Source: Paenibacillus sp. (lineage in GTDB: Bacteria > Bacillota > Bacilli > Paenibacillales > NBRC-103111). From it: 10,655 bases of DNA. The position numbers were made by a program, and so were the translations under genes. The DNA is taken from positions 1-10,655 of the forward strand of contig JARBUQ010000090.1 in NCBI GenBank assembly GCA_029239545.1, given 5' to 3'. The notes beneath the pieces are model-generated. The model made no database searches. It saw nothing but the letters and a program-made list of their open reading frames with translations, and was not told the origin of the DNA. The stretch's first letter is position 1. Every line of letters begins with the position of its first letter. Shown piece by piece: positions 1-8,836 of the stretch.

Positions 1-1189
1 GGTGTCGGAGCGATGGTGAGCTGGCAGGCCCGGTGAACGGCGGTAGTGTGACAAGTCTGCCAGTTGCAACACCGGGTACTTCCAGCAGCACTACGAGCCC
101 AAACCCTTCAATTCTACCGAGTCCAAGTCCCAGTGGTGGGGTTCCAACCAACTCCCCTGGAGTCGATCAAACCACAGGTAAGGTTACCGCTGTAAGGTTG
201 GCGGATGCTCAGGCAGGCTGGACAGGCGGTGAAGGTTGGATTGCCAGAACAGATGATGGCGGTGTCACTTGGCGCAAGCAGTATCAGGGCAAAGGCACCA
301 TTCAGCAAATTTTCGCCTTGAACAGTCAAGACGCTTGGGCTACGATCAGCCCTGATTCAAGCAAACCAGAAATTCGTCAGCTTCTGCATACAATAGATGG
401 CGGTAAACAATGGTCGCTGGTAGGCAGCATGCCTAATGCCGGTTTTCTGCACTTCGTATCTGTCGATGAAGCGTTTAGCAGCGATGCGAGAACAACAGAT
501 GGCGGGAAATCTTGGACCAAGCTCCCAATGCCGGATCAAACCGTGGGTGATGCTTATTTTCATGACAAAGAGCATGGCTGGGCAGTAACTCAAGGAGCCA
601 ATTCATTGAATACATTCGAAGTGCAAGCCACTCAGGACGGTGGACGTACTTGGAAAACCGTTCTATCGCGGGAAACCGCTGCTCCGCTGAATGGGGTTAT
701 CATCCGCTCGGCAGGAAGGATGATGCCTGGGTCGAATTAATTGGCGGTTCCGGCATGTCCCAGACCTCCTACTCGTTGTTTCACACTGCAGATGGCGGTA
801 GTAATTGGCAAGCTGTTCTTGCGAATTCAACCGCTGGCGGCGGACCTGCTCCTGGGTTCCCGGCCAATTACAATGACGGGCCAAAAAATACAGGCAGCAA
901 GCCAGGCCCGCTCTACGTAATTGATCCGAAGGCCGCATTCATGGGCGGCTCATGTCCAGCTTGTGACCAGCCTAACACAATAGGCTGGACGCTCGATGGA
1001 GGCAAGACCTGGACCAATGGGGCCACTTCGCTGACTGGTTATGGTGAAGCGGTGTTGGCCTTCGCGGATGCCAAGAAAGGCTGGTGGATCGTCACCGATT
1101 CCAAAGAACCTTCGGTAATGTATACAACAATCGATGGTGGCACCACATGGACGAAGGTGCACACTTTCGATCCGCCGAAACAAGGGTAA
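1..1189 (+). pseudogene. Asp-box (YCF48/BNR-like) beta-propeller lipoprotein, 5'-truncated by the window edge and frameshifted
   Basis: The reading frame is open to the left edge, so the gene starts outside the window. Frame one runs to a stop at 738-740; the coding sequence continues in another frame to the TAA at 1187-1189. Seven Asp-box motifs of the form T-x-D-G-G-x-x-W are visible, four before the shift (TDDGGVTW, TIDGGKQW, TTDGGKSW, TQDGGRTW) and three after it (TADGGSNW, TLDGGKTW, TIDGGTTW). Several repeats also carry a W-A/W-x element (HGWAV, DAWVEL, KGWWIV), as in YCF48/BNR-like propellers. Restoring one G in the GGGG run at 693-696 joins the halves as N-G-G-Y-H-P-L-G-R-K-D-D-A-W without a break. 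The first full codon, TGT at 3-5, is a Cys preceded by a codon ending in GG and followed by a Ser/Thr/Pro-rich linker, as expected just after a lipobox, so a surface lipoprotein is likely. A GTG at 33 could start an ORF but is probably internal. No enzyme activity or ligand can be assigned. The shift may be a true mutation or a sequencing error. Confidence 0.75.
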
Positions 1190-1225
1190 TATTATAGCTG
1201 AAGCAACGCGATGGATATGTATGAG

Positions 1226-1264
1226 AAACCTCTGAAGAAGATGAATTACTTCAGAGGTTTTTTT
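1226..1264 (+). terminator. Rho-independent terminator of the beta-propeller gene
   Basis: A perfect 12-bp stem, AAACCTCTGAAG (1226-1237) with CTTCAGAGGTTT (1249-1260), encloses an 11-nt loop and runs into seven T residues (1258-1264). It lies about 36 bp after the TAA of the plus-strand gene, which is where its terminator would be expected. Confidence 0.9.
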
Positions 1265-1494
1265 GAATCCCGTTAAGCACAGGTTAGTAAGGCGATCCAC
1301 ACTAATCCGTAAGCCAGACTTGTTATTTGTTTAGTTTGGTTGACTAATCTGCTCTTCTGCCCTGTCTTGTCTCCACATTTGTTTACTTTGCTTTACTATT
1401 TGTTTCATTCCCCTCACTGGTTGAGATAGGCCCGTCTTTTTCTCAGAAAAGGAGGCCTTACCTCAAGCTTAATCTCGCCACCATACATTTTCTG

Positions 1495-1541
1495 AAAGAA
1501 AAGACTGCCTTCCCGGTGTGGTCACACCAGGAGGCAGTCTT
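1495..1541 (-). terminator. Rho-independent terminator of the lyase gene
   Basis: AAGACTGCCT (1501-1510) pairs with AGGCAGTCTT (1532-1541), and inside it GGTGT (1515-1519) pairs with ACACC (1524-1528), giving a long hairpin. Read on the minus strand, the stem is followed by the U-rich run TTCTTTC. The hairpin starts 18 bp past the lyase stop codon. On the plus strand the tail is only CTCATTT, so minus-strand use is favoured. Confidence 0.85.
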
Positions 1542-1559
1542 CTCATTTACACAAATTAG

Positions 1560-4500
1560 TTAGTTCATGAACTGCAGGTAGGTCAACAATCGTTTCAGTA
1601 CTACCGCAGCTTCCGCACGTGTAGCTCCTGAGTTCGGATGCAGGTAGCCGCGTTCGTCTCCTGTGAAGATGCCAGCCTGTACGGCATCTGCCATGTACGA
1701 CAGCGCCCACTCAGCGATTTGCGTATGATCGTTGAATCGAACCAGTGACTGCTGTGAATCCACCTCTGCAATTGCTTTTCCAGCTGATTGTGCCGCCCTT
1801 ACGATGAGGGCCGCCATTTCCTGACGGGTGACCGCAGCATTCGGATGGAACATGCCATCATCATAGCCGGTCACCAGACCTGCTTCATTGGCTTTGCTGA
1901 TATCGGCCGCAAACCATTGATCGGCAACATCGGAGAATAAGTTCACTTTTTTCGTTCCATCCAGAGCGAGCCCACGAACGAGCATTGCTGTAAATTCAGC
2001 TCGTGTAATCTTTCTATCGGGATCGAATATATATTCTCCGGTTCCATTTACTAGCAGTTTATTCGCTAGCGTCTCCACATCCTGCTTCGACCAGTGTCCT
2101 TCCAGATCGGTAAAATGCTTATCAAGCTGAATGACGGAGTATGTGCTGTTGCCTTTGCGAGATAGTGTCGCTTCTGTTCTGCCATCCACGTTCTGGAAGA
2201 GGGTCGGTACCGGGATCAGCTCTCCAGTATCCGGATTGATCCACACTCCAACCGCTTGATTGGCTGCAACTGCCCCATCAATAATCATTGAACGAGATAC
2301 ATACTGAGTAAACCGTGACAGCTCAACTCTTCTTCCATCTTCTGTTCGCAGCACTAGACTGAATTCCATAGCAGGAGACAGCACTTCTGCTCCCAGTTGT
2401 TCGGCGCCAGTGCCAAGGGCACTGTTAACCGCCGCCGAGGCAGGTCCAATCGTTAGCTCTACGCTCACATTTGTCAATGCCGTATTTTGCCCCAAATAGG
2501 CTCGCACTAACGATTCATCAATTAGTTTGGCAGGCAGCGAATAGCTTGTGCCATTAACCTGAAAGACAATAACCGAATCGCTGCTATTAGCTGCCGCTTG
2601 CGACAACAAGTCGTTAGACAGGGATAGCTGTGTGGTGCCGCCCTCTGTTGCAGCAGCTTTGATAAGCACTTGGCTCGAACCGCTTCGTCCCAACATCTCC
2701 AAAAGAACGTTCTCGTTCACTGTTACCACGACTACATCTTTGCCATCTGCTGTTTTTTCTACTGTAATGTTCAATGCATCTGTCGGCAATTCAGTTACGA
2801 GACCTTCAGCTGGAGCGGCCCCATTGCTGCCCTCTTGGCCAGTTCCGTCAGTTCCGTCAGTTCCGTCAGTTCCGTCAGTTCCATCAGTTCCGTCAGTTCC
2901 ATCAGTTCCTCCGCTCTCATTCCCCTCAACCACCGTCAAGTTAAGCGAATCGGTTAAACCTCCGTACACGATGGAGATAACAGTCGTTCCTGCCGACTTC
3001 GCCGTGATCATACCAGACGAGTTAATCTCGGCAATGGACGGCACATTGCTCGTAAATACTGCCGAGCTGGTGACGGGAACTACAAGGCCATCGCTGTAAT
3101 GGGCATTAACAACCACCTGTGCCGTCTGACCTATTGTCAGCTCGTTCTTGTCTGCACTCGATGCGATGCTCGCAAGAGTCACTGGAACAGGTACGCTCGG
3201 AGTGTAAGTGTAAGATAGCGGAATAACGAAGGCTGCTTCCTCAGCCAGGTCATAAATAAATCCTTTGCTGAAATCCGATGAATCGACGTAACCGCGAATG
3301 GTCGTAGCGTCACCAATATCCAGCCTGTAGGTTCCTCCACCAAGGTCTGATATTCCTTTGATGTGATACGCAGCGTTTCGCACTTTATCGTTCTGAACGA
3401 CCAGCATACGTCCAATTAATGCCTCAGGATCTTCTCCGTACACATTCATGCTCACTGTAATGCTGTTGTCCAGGCTCAGCTCGCGTGTGAAATTCAATAC
3501 GGTGCCAACCAGCCTTGCTGCGCCCGCATCCTCCGAAGGAGCGCTGCCAATAAGCTCAAGAATTGCCGCATCCTGCAAATAACGGCTGGTCTCCACACCA
3601 TTCTGCTCGGAGTACACACCGAAGAATCCTTGGAAACGGAGCTTGTCGTCAACGGTGTAGATTATCCCAGGATCGACCGCTGTAATGATATAATCCGTTC
3701 TTCCGTTCGTCAGCTCTACCTTGACTGCCTTGGCCTGGTCATCCCCAACGGGAACACCGTCCAGCTTGACCACGGCGGAGGATATGGAGCTAATGTAGCG
3801 CTGCCCTTTGTACGGCTCAATTACGGAAGTGAACAGACTGTTCAGGTTGTCTCCCGAACGATGTGCGAGCAAGTAACGGAGCGTCTCCGGATTACCAGGT
3901 TTGTTCCTCGGCGGTACACCGTTCGCCAGCGCGACATCATCCACTGAACCGAGCATCGTCAGCCGCAAATGAACATCCGTAGGCGCACCCGCTCCTTTTC
4001 CATACACGTTCCATGTATCCTTCACATTCCAATCGACACTGTATAAGTCGCTTGGGGCAGCATCCCGCTCGACATCCTTCAACCAGTGGAAGCCGCTGCC
4101 TATATATTTGTCTCCATCTACACTATCCACACGCTGACCGAATGCTACTTCTTGCCCTGCATAAGTACCGGTTGACTGTGCAGTCAAAGCTAACCCTTCC
4201 GTTGTAACCGTTCCTTCCGCGGCATGGAAGCTGAACGTATGATCGCTGCCGCCCTTCACCCGGAATAAATCAACCGAGTAGGAATTTTCCTCGTCGACCT
4301 TGATCATCGCTGTTGTTCTCCGGTAAGCTTCCGTTTGCGTATACACGCCAGGCGCTTCTACATCGATCAGCTTCACAAGATCGGTATCATCGTAATGAAG
4401 CGGCAATCCTACAATTTGCGTGGACTGTTTCTTCTTATCGACGACAACCGTATTATGACTAACTGTATTGTTCACCCATTGGGCACGGTGCATATCAACT

Positions 4501-7500
4501 GCGTCTGCGAATTCGGGATAACCAAGATCAGGAGCCAGGTCCAGCCCAAAAGCATGGATGCCCAGGTTCAGAGTATCCCGGTGACCATGACCGGAATTAC
4601 GTCCGTAATACACCCAATTGTCTCGCAGCGTGTTTTTCTGTGCCATAACCTTGTCCAGCTCATCGGCCGTCAGCAGTTGCAGCTCAGTTACACCCATTTT
4701 GAAATTGGTAGAAGTATCCTGTTTGCCTTCATTCTCGAACAATATCGTATGAATACCTGCACTCAGCGTTAAATCGTCGAGCAGCTCCGGATCCATAACC
4801 GTTCCAAAAAAGTCGATTTTCTTAATAAATTGGCCATCTACATACACATTGTAAATCCCGTAAGTGGAAGCACGAAACGGCTTTAGTTGTATAAAATAAT
4901 GGCCGGTTTGAGCTACATCAAAAGCAAACTCTATCCTTTGTCCCGCCGTGACTGCTTCCAGCTGTACTGTCGCGGAAGCTTCGAACGTCTTGTATGCAGC
5001 CGACGCCTCTGTCACTTGAAGCTGGGGAAACAGATAGGCAACTCCGTATTTGCGCTTATCATTCGTACCGCTGCGAAGTCCGGCAAAGCCGTAACCCGTC
5101 AGGTTCGAGCTTGTCAATTCAAGCGGTCCCAGTAGGTCAATGACCCCTTCTATTTCTTCGGCAACCCGTTCAGGGGCGGCAGAAAAAATATCGCTGTGAA
5201 TGCCAGCCGTACTATTGTTGTTCAAAAAATGGACAGCCTGCGCGAAAAGCGGATCCTTGTACACCTCGTAGGCCCGTATCATCTGTGTTTTGTCCAAACC
5301 AGTCAGAGTTGGGTTGCCGGTCTTTTCCGAGTCGCCGATTGAAGGCATATATTTCTCGGACAGCAGTAGCGGAAGCATAGCAGAGAACATGTTGCGAAAT
5401 TTCACATTCTCGTATAGATCCGCAGCCGGATACTTGTCATAACCGTACAAGACATCGGCAACGAGCAGGAAATTATTCAGCCATAGCCGATTGTAGCCAA
5501 TCCCAGCCTCATTCGGCTGTCCGTCCCGATCCACATCGTTCACGAGCGAAGCCAGCATGTTTCCACCGGTTACTCTGTATGGATTCGTCGCAAGCCCTCC
5601 AGCCTGATTATTAAAATCAAGCCAAGTCTTCGTATCCGGGAACGTATCGAGCACGACAGCGGCAATCGCCAATGCGCTCTGGTGCATGCCTACGTTTCCG
5701 CGAATTCTTGCGGTTTGCACACCCGGATATACCTGTCTGACGATCCCATCCTCCACGTTGTGTCTAAGCCCCGTACCAGAGTCTTTGTACGACAGCTTAT
5801 ACTGCTCCCCCTTCTGGCTTAAAAATGCAATAGCCTCAGAATCGTCCATCGCCGGATAAAAAGCATCATAAGCACTTATGAAGTCTTTCACAAGGCTCGT
5901 TTCCCATATGGAGCCTACTGCTTTGCCTCCTCCTGTTCCCTGTGCAGATTGCAGGTAGATCGTCGGGTCATAAGCAAAGGCATCCAGCTCCGGGTACACG
6001 TCAGCGATCCGGTCCAGCAGCACGATGCCTGATCGTGCATAACGCAAGTCGCCTGTATAAATATAGGCATCGCGCAGGGCATTAACAGCCTTTTGAATCA
6101 GTCCGGTTGAGTACCATAAGTGCCAGTGTACGTAATAAGCAATAAAGGTATACCGGTTGCCATTTCCGTCGACCCAGCCATTTCCGTCATCAACACCCCA
6201 TGTCGGTCCTTTCTCCGGGTACAGCGTGTTGACGAGCAAGCTTTTGTCGGCCAGCTCCTGCCGGAATAAACCATGGTCGTCAAGCCCGCTCTGATAGTAC
6301 GCACCGAAGTCGTTTGTAGGAAAACGATAGTTTACGCCATTGGCATCCTTGGCGCTGGGATCGATCAGCTTCCATGGTTCATTAAGCGGATCAGCCAGAT
6401 AGGGGTAATTTCCGTATTTGTCTATTTCTTTGCCGCTTACCGGACTGCCCATCACTTGGTTGACGCCGTAGCTTCTTGGAAGCGATTGGGGCGGAACCAT
6501 GTTCCACAAAAAGTCATAGCCTAGTGTTACATAAGGTTCCGCTGTTGCAACTGCGGCATCACGAACACTCTTGGCCCAATCGTAGGTTGTTATATTATCG
6601 CGGGCGTTCGTCAGCTTCTCTGTTGTATAAATTGTGGATCTCAGTTTGTCGCTCGTCAAAAGCTGAACCATTACTGGCGCACTTGCCGAACGTGTGACCT
6701 CACCCTGTTTGACGGATACCGTCAAGGTTGCTTGCCCCTCAGCGAGACCCTTGTAATATCCCGTTGAGGAGTCGATCGCGACAACTGTCGGACTGTCGCT
6801 TGAGTATGTAAACTCGGCATTCGAGAGGTCTGCAGCCGTGTCATCGTCGAACCTGCCTGTGACGGAAGCTTGGGCATATTCACTCACCCTAAGCTCAGAG
6901 GCTGGAGGTACGAGCATTACAGATGCAAGCGTCTTCGTTGAAACAACAACCTCACGGGAACCTGTTACAGTTGTACCGTTGAACGTAACCGAAGCGTGAA
7001 TCGTGGTGTTCCCCGGTTTGTTGCCTGTTACAACGCCTCCTGTATAAGTTACAGATGCAACCGTTGCATCCTCGCTTGTATAAAATGCGATAGCATGTGT
7101 CAATTCTGCCGTCGATCCGTCAGTCAAAGTCCCACTCAGGGCGATGACTGACTTGCCGCCAACGAATAATTCGCTAGGGTTGAGAGTCAGACTCACCTGC
7201 GAAAGCTTCTGGTTGGTCACTTGAATCGTGGAAGTCCGGGTAGCGGTCTTGCCTCCGGCCTGTGCGTTCGTTGTAATTACGGACGTGCCTTCTCCAAACG
7301 CCGTAATCAGTCCGTCCGGGCTTACCGAAGCGACCTGCGGATTGGAGCTTGAATATTCGCGAACAAGACCAACTACAGCCGTCCCGTCGGACATGACCGC
7401 GGAAGTCTGCATCTGTGCCGTTTCATTCGGCAGCAGCAGCGACTTCGAGGGAGCAGCCGTCAACTCCAAGGTGGACGGCCCCGGCGCCGGGGTCAGGGTC

Positions 7501-8762
7501 AAGGTGTTCACATACATGGAAAAGTTCGATCGCGGTGTGGCACTGGCATTGAGTCCGATCGCTTTTACCCTCAGTGTGTGGGTTCCGGCTGCTGCATAAA
7601 CGGTTTTGAGCTTGGAGGTTGGCCCCATCAAACTGCCGGGATCATAGAAATCATACGTTCCCAGCTTCTCTCCATTCAGTAGAAATTCTGCGATTGCCGC
7701 GCTTTTATACAGATAACCCTGGAATGAAACCAGATAATAGGCGGAATGCTCCACCGTAAACGTAAAATCCCGAAATTGCTGATTGGCAGTTGCTGATATA
7801 TTCGCTCCATAAGCACTGTTTTCTTTGATCGGAGGTACGTCCGTAGGATTGCCCACCATGCTGATGCGGCCGCCCGGTGAGAATACATCCTTGAAATTGT
7901 ATACTACCGGTCCCAAGATTCCACTTGTTACCTGAATCGTTGAAGTCCGGGTAGCCGACTTGCCTCCGGCCTGCGCTGTCGTTGTAATTACGGTCGTTCC
8001 TTCTCCGATTGCCGTAATCAGCCCGTCCGAGCTTACCGTTGCAACCAATGGATTGGAGCTCGAGTATTCGTAAACGACATCCGTCACTGTACTTCCGTCG
8101 GACATAACTGCAGACACTTGCATCTGTGCCGTTTCATTCGGCAGCAGCAGTGGCTTCGAGGGAACGGCAGCCAGCTCCAGGGTGACTTCCGGCACCGGGG
8201 TCAGAGTCAGCTTGCTGGCATACATGGAAAAGTTCGATCGCGGTGTTGCACTGGCGTTGATTCCGGTCGCTTTTATATTCAAGGTTTGGATTCCAGCAGT
8301 CAGTTCAACCGTTTGTAGTTCAAGATCGGGCCCCATTCCACCAGCAAGATTATAGAAATCATACGTTCCCAGTGTTTGGGCATTCAATTGAAGCGTGCCA
8401 ATTCCCGCGCTCTTGTACAAATAGCCTTGAAAGGACACCCGATAACGTCCTCCCCTCTCTACCGCGAAGGTAAAGCTACGGGATTGACCTTTGGCTGTAG
8501 CTGATATATTCGCTCCGTATACAGGATTATACACAACTGGTGGAGTATCCCCTGGAACGCTGACAACGCTTATGCTCCCACCCTCTTGGGATATATCCTT
8601 GAAGTCGTAAACAATCGGCTGAGAGCTCCCGCTTCCTTGATTTCCTTCCTCAGCGGAGGTGGGTACTGGAAACAAAGCAATCAACAAGCATACAATAAGC
8701 ATAGCGCTTACATTTTGCCGAAATGTGATTCGACCAGATCTACTGCGATTATTGTGCCGCAT
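1560..8762 (-). CDS. S-layer-anchored heparinase II/III-family polysaccharide lyase, 2400 residues, multimodular
   Basis: A secreted cell-wall-attached enzyme predicted to cleave an acidic polysaccharide by beta-elimination. ATG at 8762 is chosen because GAGGGTGA precedes it by about nine bases; an in-frame GTG at 8804 has no such site. Modules in order: signal peptide (1-37, hydrophobic stretch about 20-31, cleavage near PTSA-EE); carbohydrate-binding-like module and Big_2 (51-279); a second copy of both (287-516); two more Big-type domains (about 521-612 and 615-702); alpha/alpha-toroid of the heparinase II/III fold (about 703-1225, with RGNVGMHQ around 1021-1028); a third carbohydrate-binding-like module apparently nested at 1246-1365; catalytic beta-sandwich with GHGHRD (His1392, His1394, Asp1396) and SHNTVVVD (1435-1442); a further Big_2 (1861-1942); (TDG)7 linker (1953-1973); an unassigned region (about 1980-2210); three SLH domains (about 2217-2267, 2276-2324, 2343-2396), which bind pyruvylated cell-wall polymer. 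The HGH and SHNTVVVD motifs are the usual hallmarks of the family's C-terminal domain. Heparin, alginate, chondroitin or another uronate polymer could be the substrate; the sequence does not decide. No frameshift is seen. Confidence 0.9.
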   Translation of the reverse strand: MRHNNRSRSGRITFRQNVSAMLIVCLLIALFPVPTSAEEGNQGSGSSQPIVYDFKDISQEGGSISVVSVPGDTPPVVYNPVYGANISATAKGQSRSFTFAVERGGRYRVSFQGYLYKSAGIGTLQLNAQTLGTYDFYNLAGGMGPDLELQTVELTAGIQTLNIKATGINASATPRSNFSMYASKLTLTPVPEVTLELAAVPSKPLLLPNETAQMQVSAVMSDGSTVTDVVYEYSSSNPLVATVSSDGLITAIGEGTTVITTTAQAGGKSATRTSTIQVTSGILGPVVYNFKDVFSPGGRISMVGNPTDVPPIKENSAYGANISATANQQFRDFTFTVEHSAYYLVSFQGYLYKSAAIAEFLLNGEKLGTYDFYDPGSLMGPTSKLKTVYAAAGTHTLRVKAIGLNASATPRSNFSMYVNTLTLTPAPGPSTLELTAAPSKSLLLPNETAQMQTSAVMSDGTAVVGLVREYSSSNPQVASVSPDGLITAFGEGTSVITTNAQAGGKTATRTSTIQVTNQKLSQVSLTLNPSELFVGGKSVIALSGTLTDGSTAELTHAIAFYTSEDATVASVTYTGGVVTGNKPGNTTIHASVTFNGTTVTGSREVVVSTKTLASVMLVPPASELRVSEYAQASVTGRFDDDTAADLSNAEFTYSSDSPTVVAIDSSTGYYKGLAEGQATLTVSVKQGEVTRSASAPVMVQLLTSDKLRSTIYTTEKLTNARDNITTYDWAKSVRDAAVATAEPYVTLGYDFLWNMVPPQSLPRSYGVNQVMGSPVSGKEIDKYGNYPYLADPLNEPWKLIDPSAKDANGVNYRFPTNDFGAYYQSGLDDHGLFRQELADKSLLVNTLYPEKGPTWGVDDGNGWVDGNGNRYTFIAYYVHWHLWYSTGLIQKAVNALRDAYIYTGDLRYARSGIVLLDRIADVYPELDAFAYDPTIYLQSAQGTGGGKAVGSIWETSLVKDFISAYDAFYPAMDDSEAIAFLSQKGEQYKLSYKDSGTGLRHNVEDGIVRQVYPGVQTARIRGNVGMHQSALAIAAVVLDTFPDTKTWLDFNNQAGGLATNPYRVTGGNMLASLVNDVDRDGQPNEAGIGYNRLWLNNFLLVADVLYGYDKYPAADLYENVKFRNMFSAMLPLLLSEKYMPSIGDSEKTGNPTLTGLDKTQMIRAYEVYKDPLFAQAVHFLNNNSTAGIHSDIFSAAPERVAEEIEGVIDLLGPLELTSSNLTGYGFAGLRSGTNDKRKYGVAYLFPQLQVTEASAAYKTFEASATVQLEAVTAGQRIEFAFDVAQTGHYFIQLKPFRASTYGIYNVYVDGQFIKKIDFFGTVMDPELLDDLTLSAGIHTILFENEGKQDTSTNFKMGVTELQLLTADELDKVMAQKNTLRDNWVYYGRNSGHGHRDTLNLGIHAFGLDLAPDLGYPEFADAVDMHRAQWVNNTVSHNTVVVDKKKQSTQIVGLPLHYDDTDLVKLIDVEAPGVYTQTEAYRRTTAMIKVDEENSYSVDLFRVKGGSDHTFSFHAAEGTVTTEGLALTAQSTGTYAGQEVAFGQRVDSVDGDKYIGSGFHWLKDVERDAAPSDLYSVDWNVKDTWNVYGKGAGAPTDVHLRLTMLGSVDDVALANGVPPRNKPGNPETLRYLLAHRSGDNLNSLFTSVIEPYKGQRYISSISSAVVKLDGVPVGDDQAKAVKVELTNGRTDYIITAVDPGIIYTVDDKLRFQGFFGVYSEQNGVETSRYLQDAAILELIGSAPSEDAGAARLVGTVLNFTRELSLDNSITVSMNVYGEDPEALIGRMLVVQNDKVRNAAYHIKGISDLGGGTYRLDIGDATTIRGYVDSSDFSKGFIYDLAEEAAFVIPLSYTYTPSVPVPVTLASIASSADKNELTIGQTAQVVVNAHYSDGLVVPVTSSAVFTSNVPSIAEINSSGMITAKSAGTTVISIVYGGLTDSLNLTVVEGNESGGTDGTDGTDGTDGTDGTDGTDGTGQEGSNGAAPAEGLVTELPTDALNITVEKTADGKDVVVVTVNENVLLEMLGRSGSSQVLIKAAATEGGTTQLSLSNDLLSQAAANSSDSVIVFQVNGTSYSLPAKLIDESLVRAYLGQNTALTNVSVELTIGPASAAVNSALGTGAEQLGAEVLSPAMEFSLVLRTEDGRRVELSRFTQYVSRSMIIDGAVAANQAVGVWINPDTGELIPVPTLFQNVDGRTEATLSRKGNSTYSVIQLDKHFTDLEGHWSKQDVETLANKLLVNGTGEYIFDPDRKITRAEFTAMLVRGLALDGTKKVNLFSDVADQWFAADISKANEAGLVTGYDDGMFHPNAAVTRQEMAALIVRAAQSAGKAIAEVDSQQSLVRFNDHTQIAEWALSYMADAVQAGIFTGDERGYLHPNSGATRAEAAVVLKRLLTYLQFMN
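2842..2904 (-). repeat. Seven tandem 9-bp repeats encoding a (Thr-Asp-Gly)7 linker
   Basis: On the plus strand the unit is GTTCCGTCA, with GTTCCATCA in the fifth and seventh copies, and a partial copy follows. On the coding strand this gives residues 1953-1973 of the lyase, a flexible acidic linker between the last Big_2 domain and the C-terminal surface-anchoring part. Copy-number change would keep the reading frame. Confidence 0.95.
7215..8612 (-). repeat. Intragenic tandem duplication of a carbohydrate-binding-like plus Big_2 unit
   Basis: Two copies lie head to tail in the lyase gene: residues 51-279 (7926-8612) and 287-516 (7215-7904), offset by 236-237 residues (708-711 bp). Shared landmarks are YGANISATA, SFQGYLYKSA, LGTYDFY, NASATPRSNFSMY, LLLPNETAQMQ, DGLITA and TRTSTIQVT. 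The DNA is also very similar, for example the shared stretches GAAGTCCGGGTAGC and TTGCCTCCGGCCTG, which suggests a fairly recent duplication or gene conversion. Confidence 0.9.
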
Positions 8763-8767
8763 AATTG

Positions 8768-8775
8768 TCACCCTC
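8768..8775 (-). promoter_or_regulatory. Ribosome binding site deciding the lyase start
   Basis: GAGGGTGA on the minus strand ends five bases before ATG 8762, with the GAGG core nine bases away. It supports a signal peptide beginning MRHNNRSRSG rather than the 14-residue longer form from the GTG at 8804. Confidence 0.75.
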
Positions 8776-8818
8776 ACTTTTAGAAAAATAAATTTTACTT
8801 CCACGGATCAAGTCTCAC

Positions 8819-8835
8819 ACAAAAATAATTTTTGT
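8819..8835. repeat. Small inverted repeat in the lyase leader
   Basis: ACAAAAA (8819-8825) and TTTTTGT (8829-8835) are perfect inverted copies around a 3-nt loop. It adjoins the larger palindrome at 8837-8870, so the leader RNA could form two neighbouring hairpins. It is A/T-only apart from the outer pairs, and no U tract marks it as a terminator. Confidence 0.5.
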
Positions 8836-8836
8836 A

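Larger units (their letters stand above)
1190..1559. other. Convergent intergenic region
   Basis: This is the 370-bp gap between the plus-strand beta-propeller gene and the minus-strand lyase gene, whose stop codons face each other. It holds one terminator at each end. The middle (about 1270-1490) is T-rich on the plus strand, with loosely repeated TTTGTTTA-like words. I see no ORF with a ribosome binding site, no RNA gene and no convincing promoter in it. Confidence 0.7.

Noticed and set aside
1445..1453. AAAAGGAGG on the plus strand in the intergenic region, resembling a ribosome binding site
   Set aside because: No ATG, GTG or TTG lies at a usable distance and no ORF follows.
2842..2904. 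CRISPR-like short repeats
   Set aside because: Units are 9 bp, contiguous, with no spacers, and lie in frame inside a coding region.
2632..3099. Plus-strand ORF rich in Pro-Ser-Val repeats
   Set aside because: It is the antisense reading of the 9-bp repeats that encode (TDG)7 in the lyase; it has no separate gene signals.
7479..7492. 14-bp GC-only palindrome CCCCGGCGCCGGGG
   Set aside because: It encodes the Pro/Gly linker after the second binding-like module, and the matching linker of the first copy lacks the palindrome, so it is probably a codon-use accident.
8763..8804. Longer lyase start at GTG 8804
   Set aside because: No Shine-Dalgarno sequence precedes it, and it would place 14 extra residues in front of a normal signal peptide.
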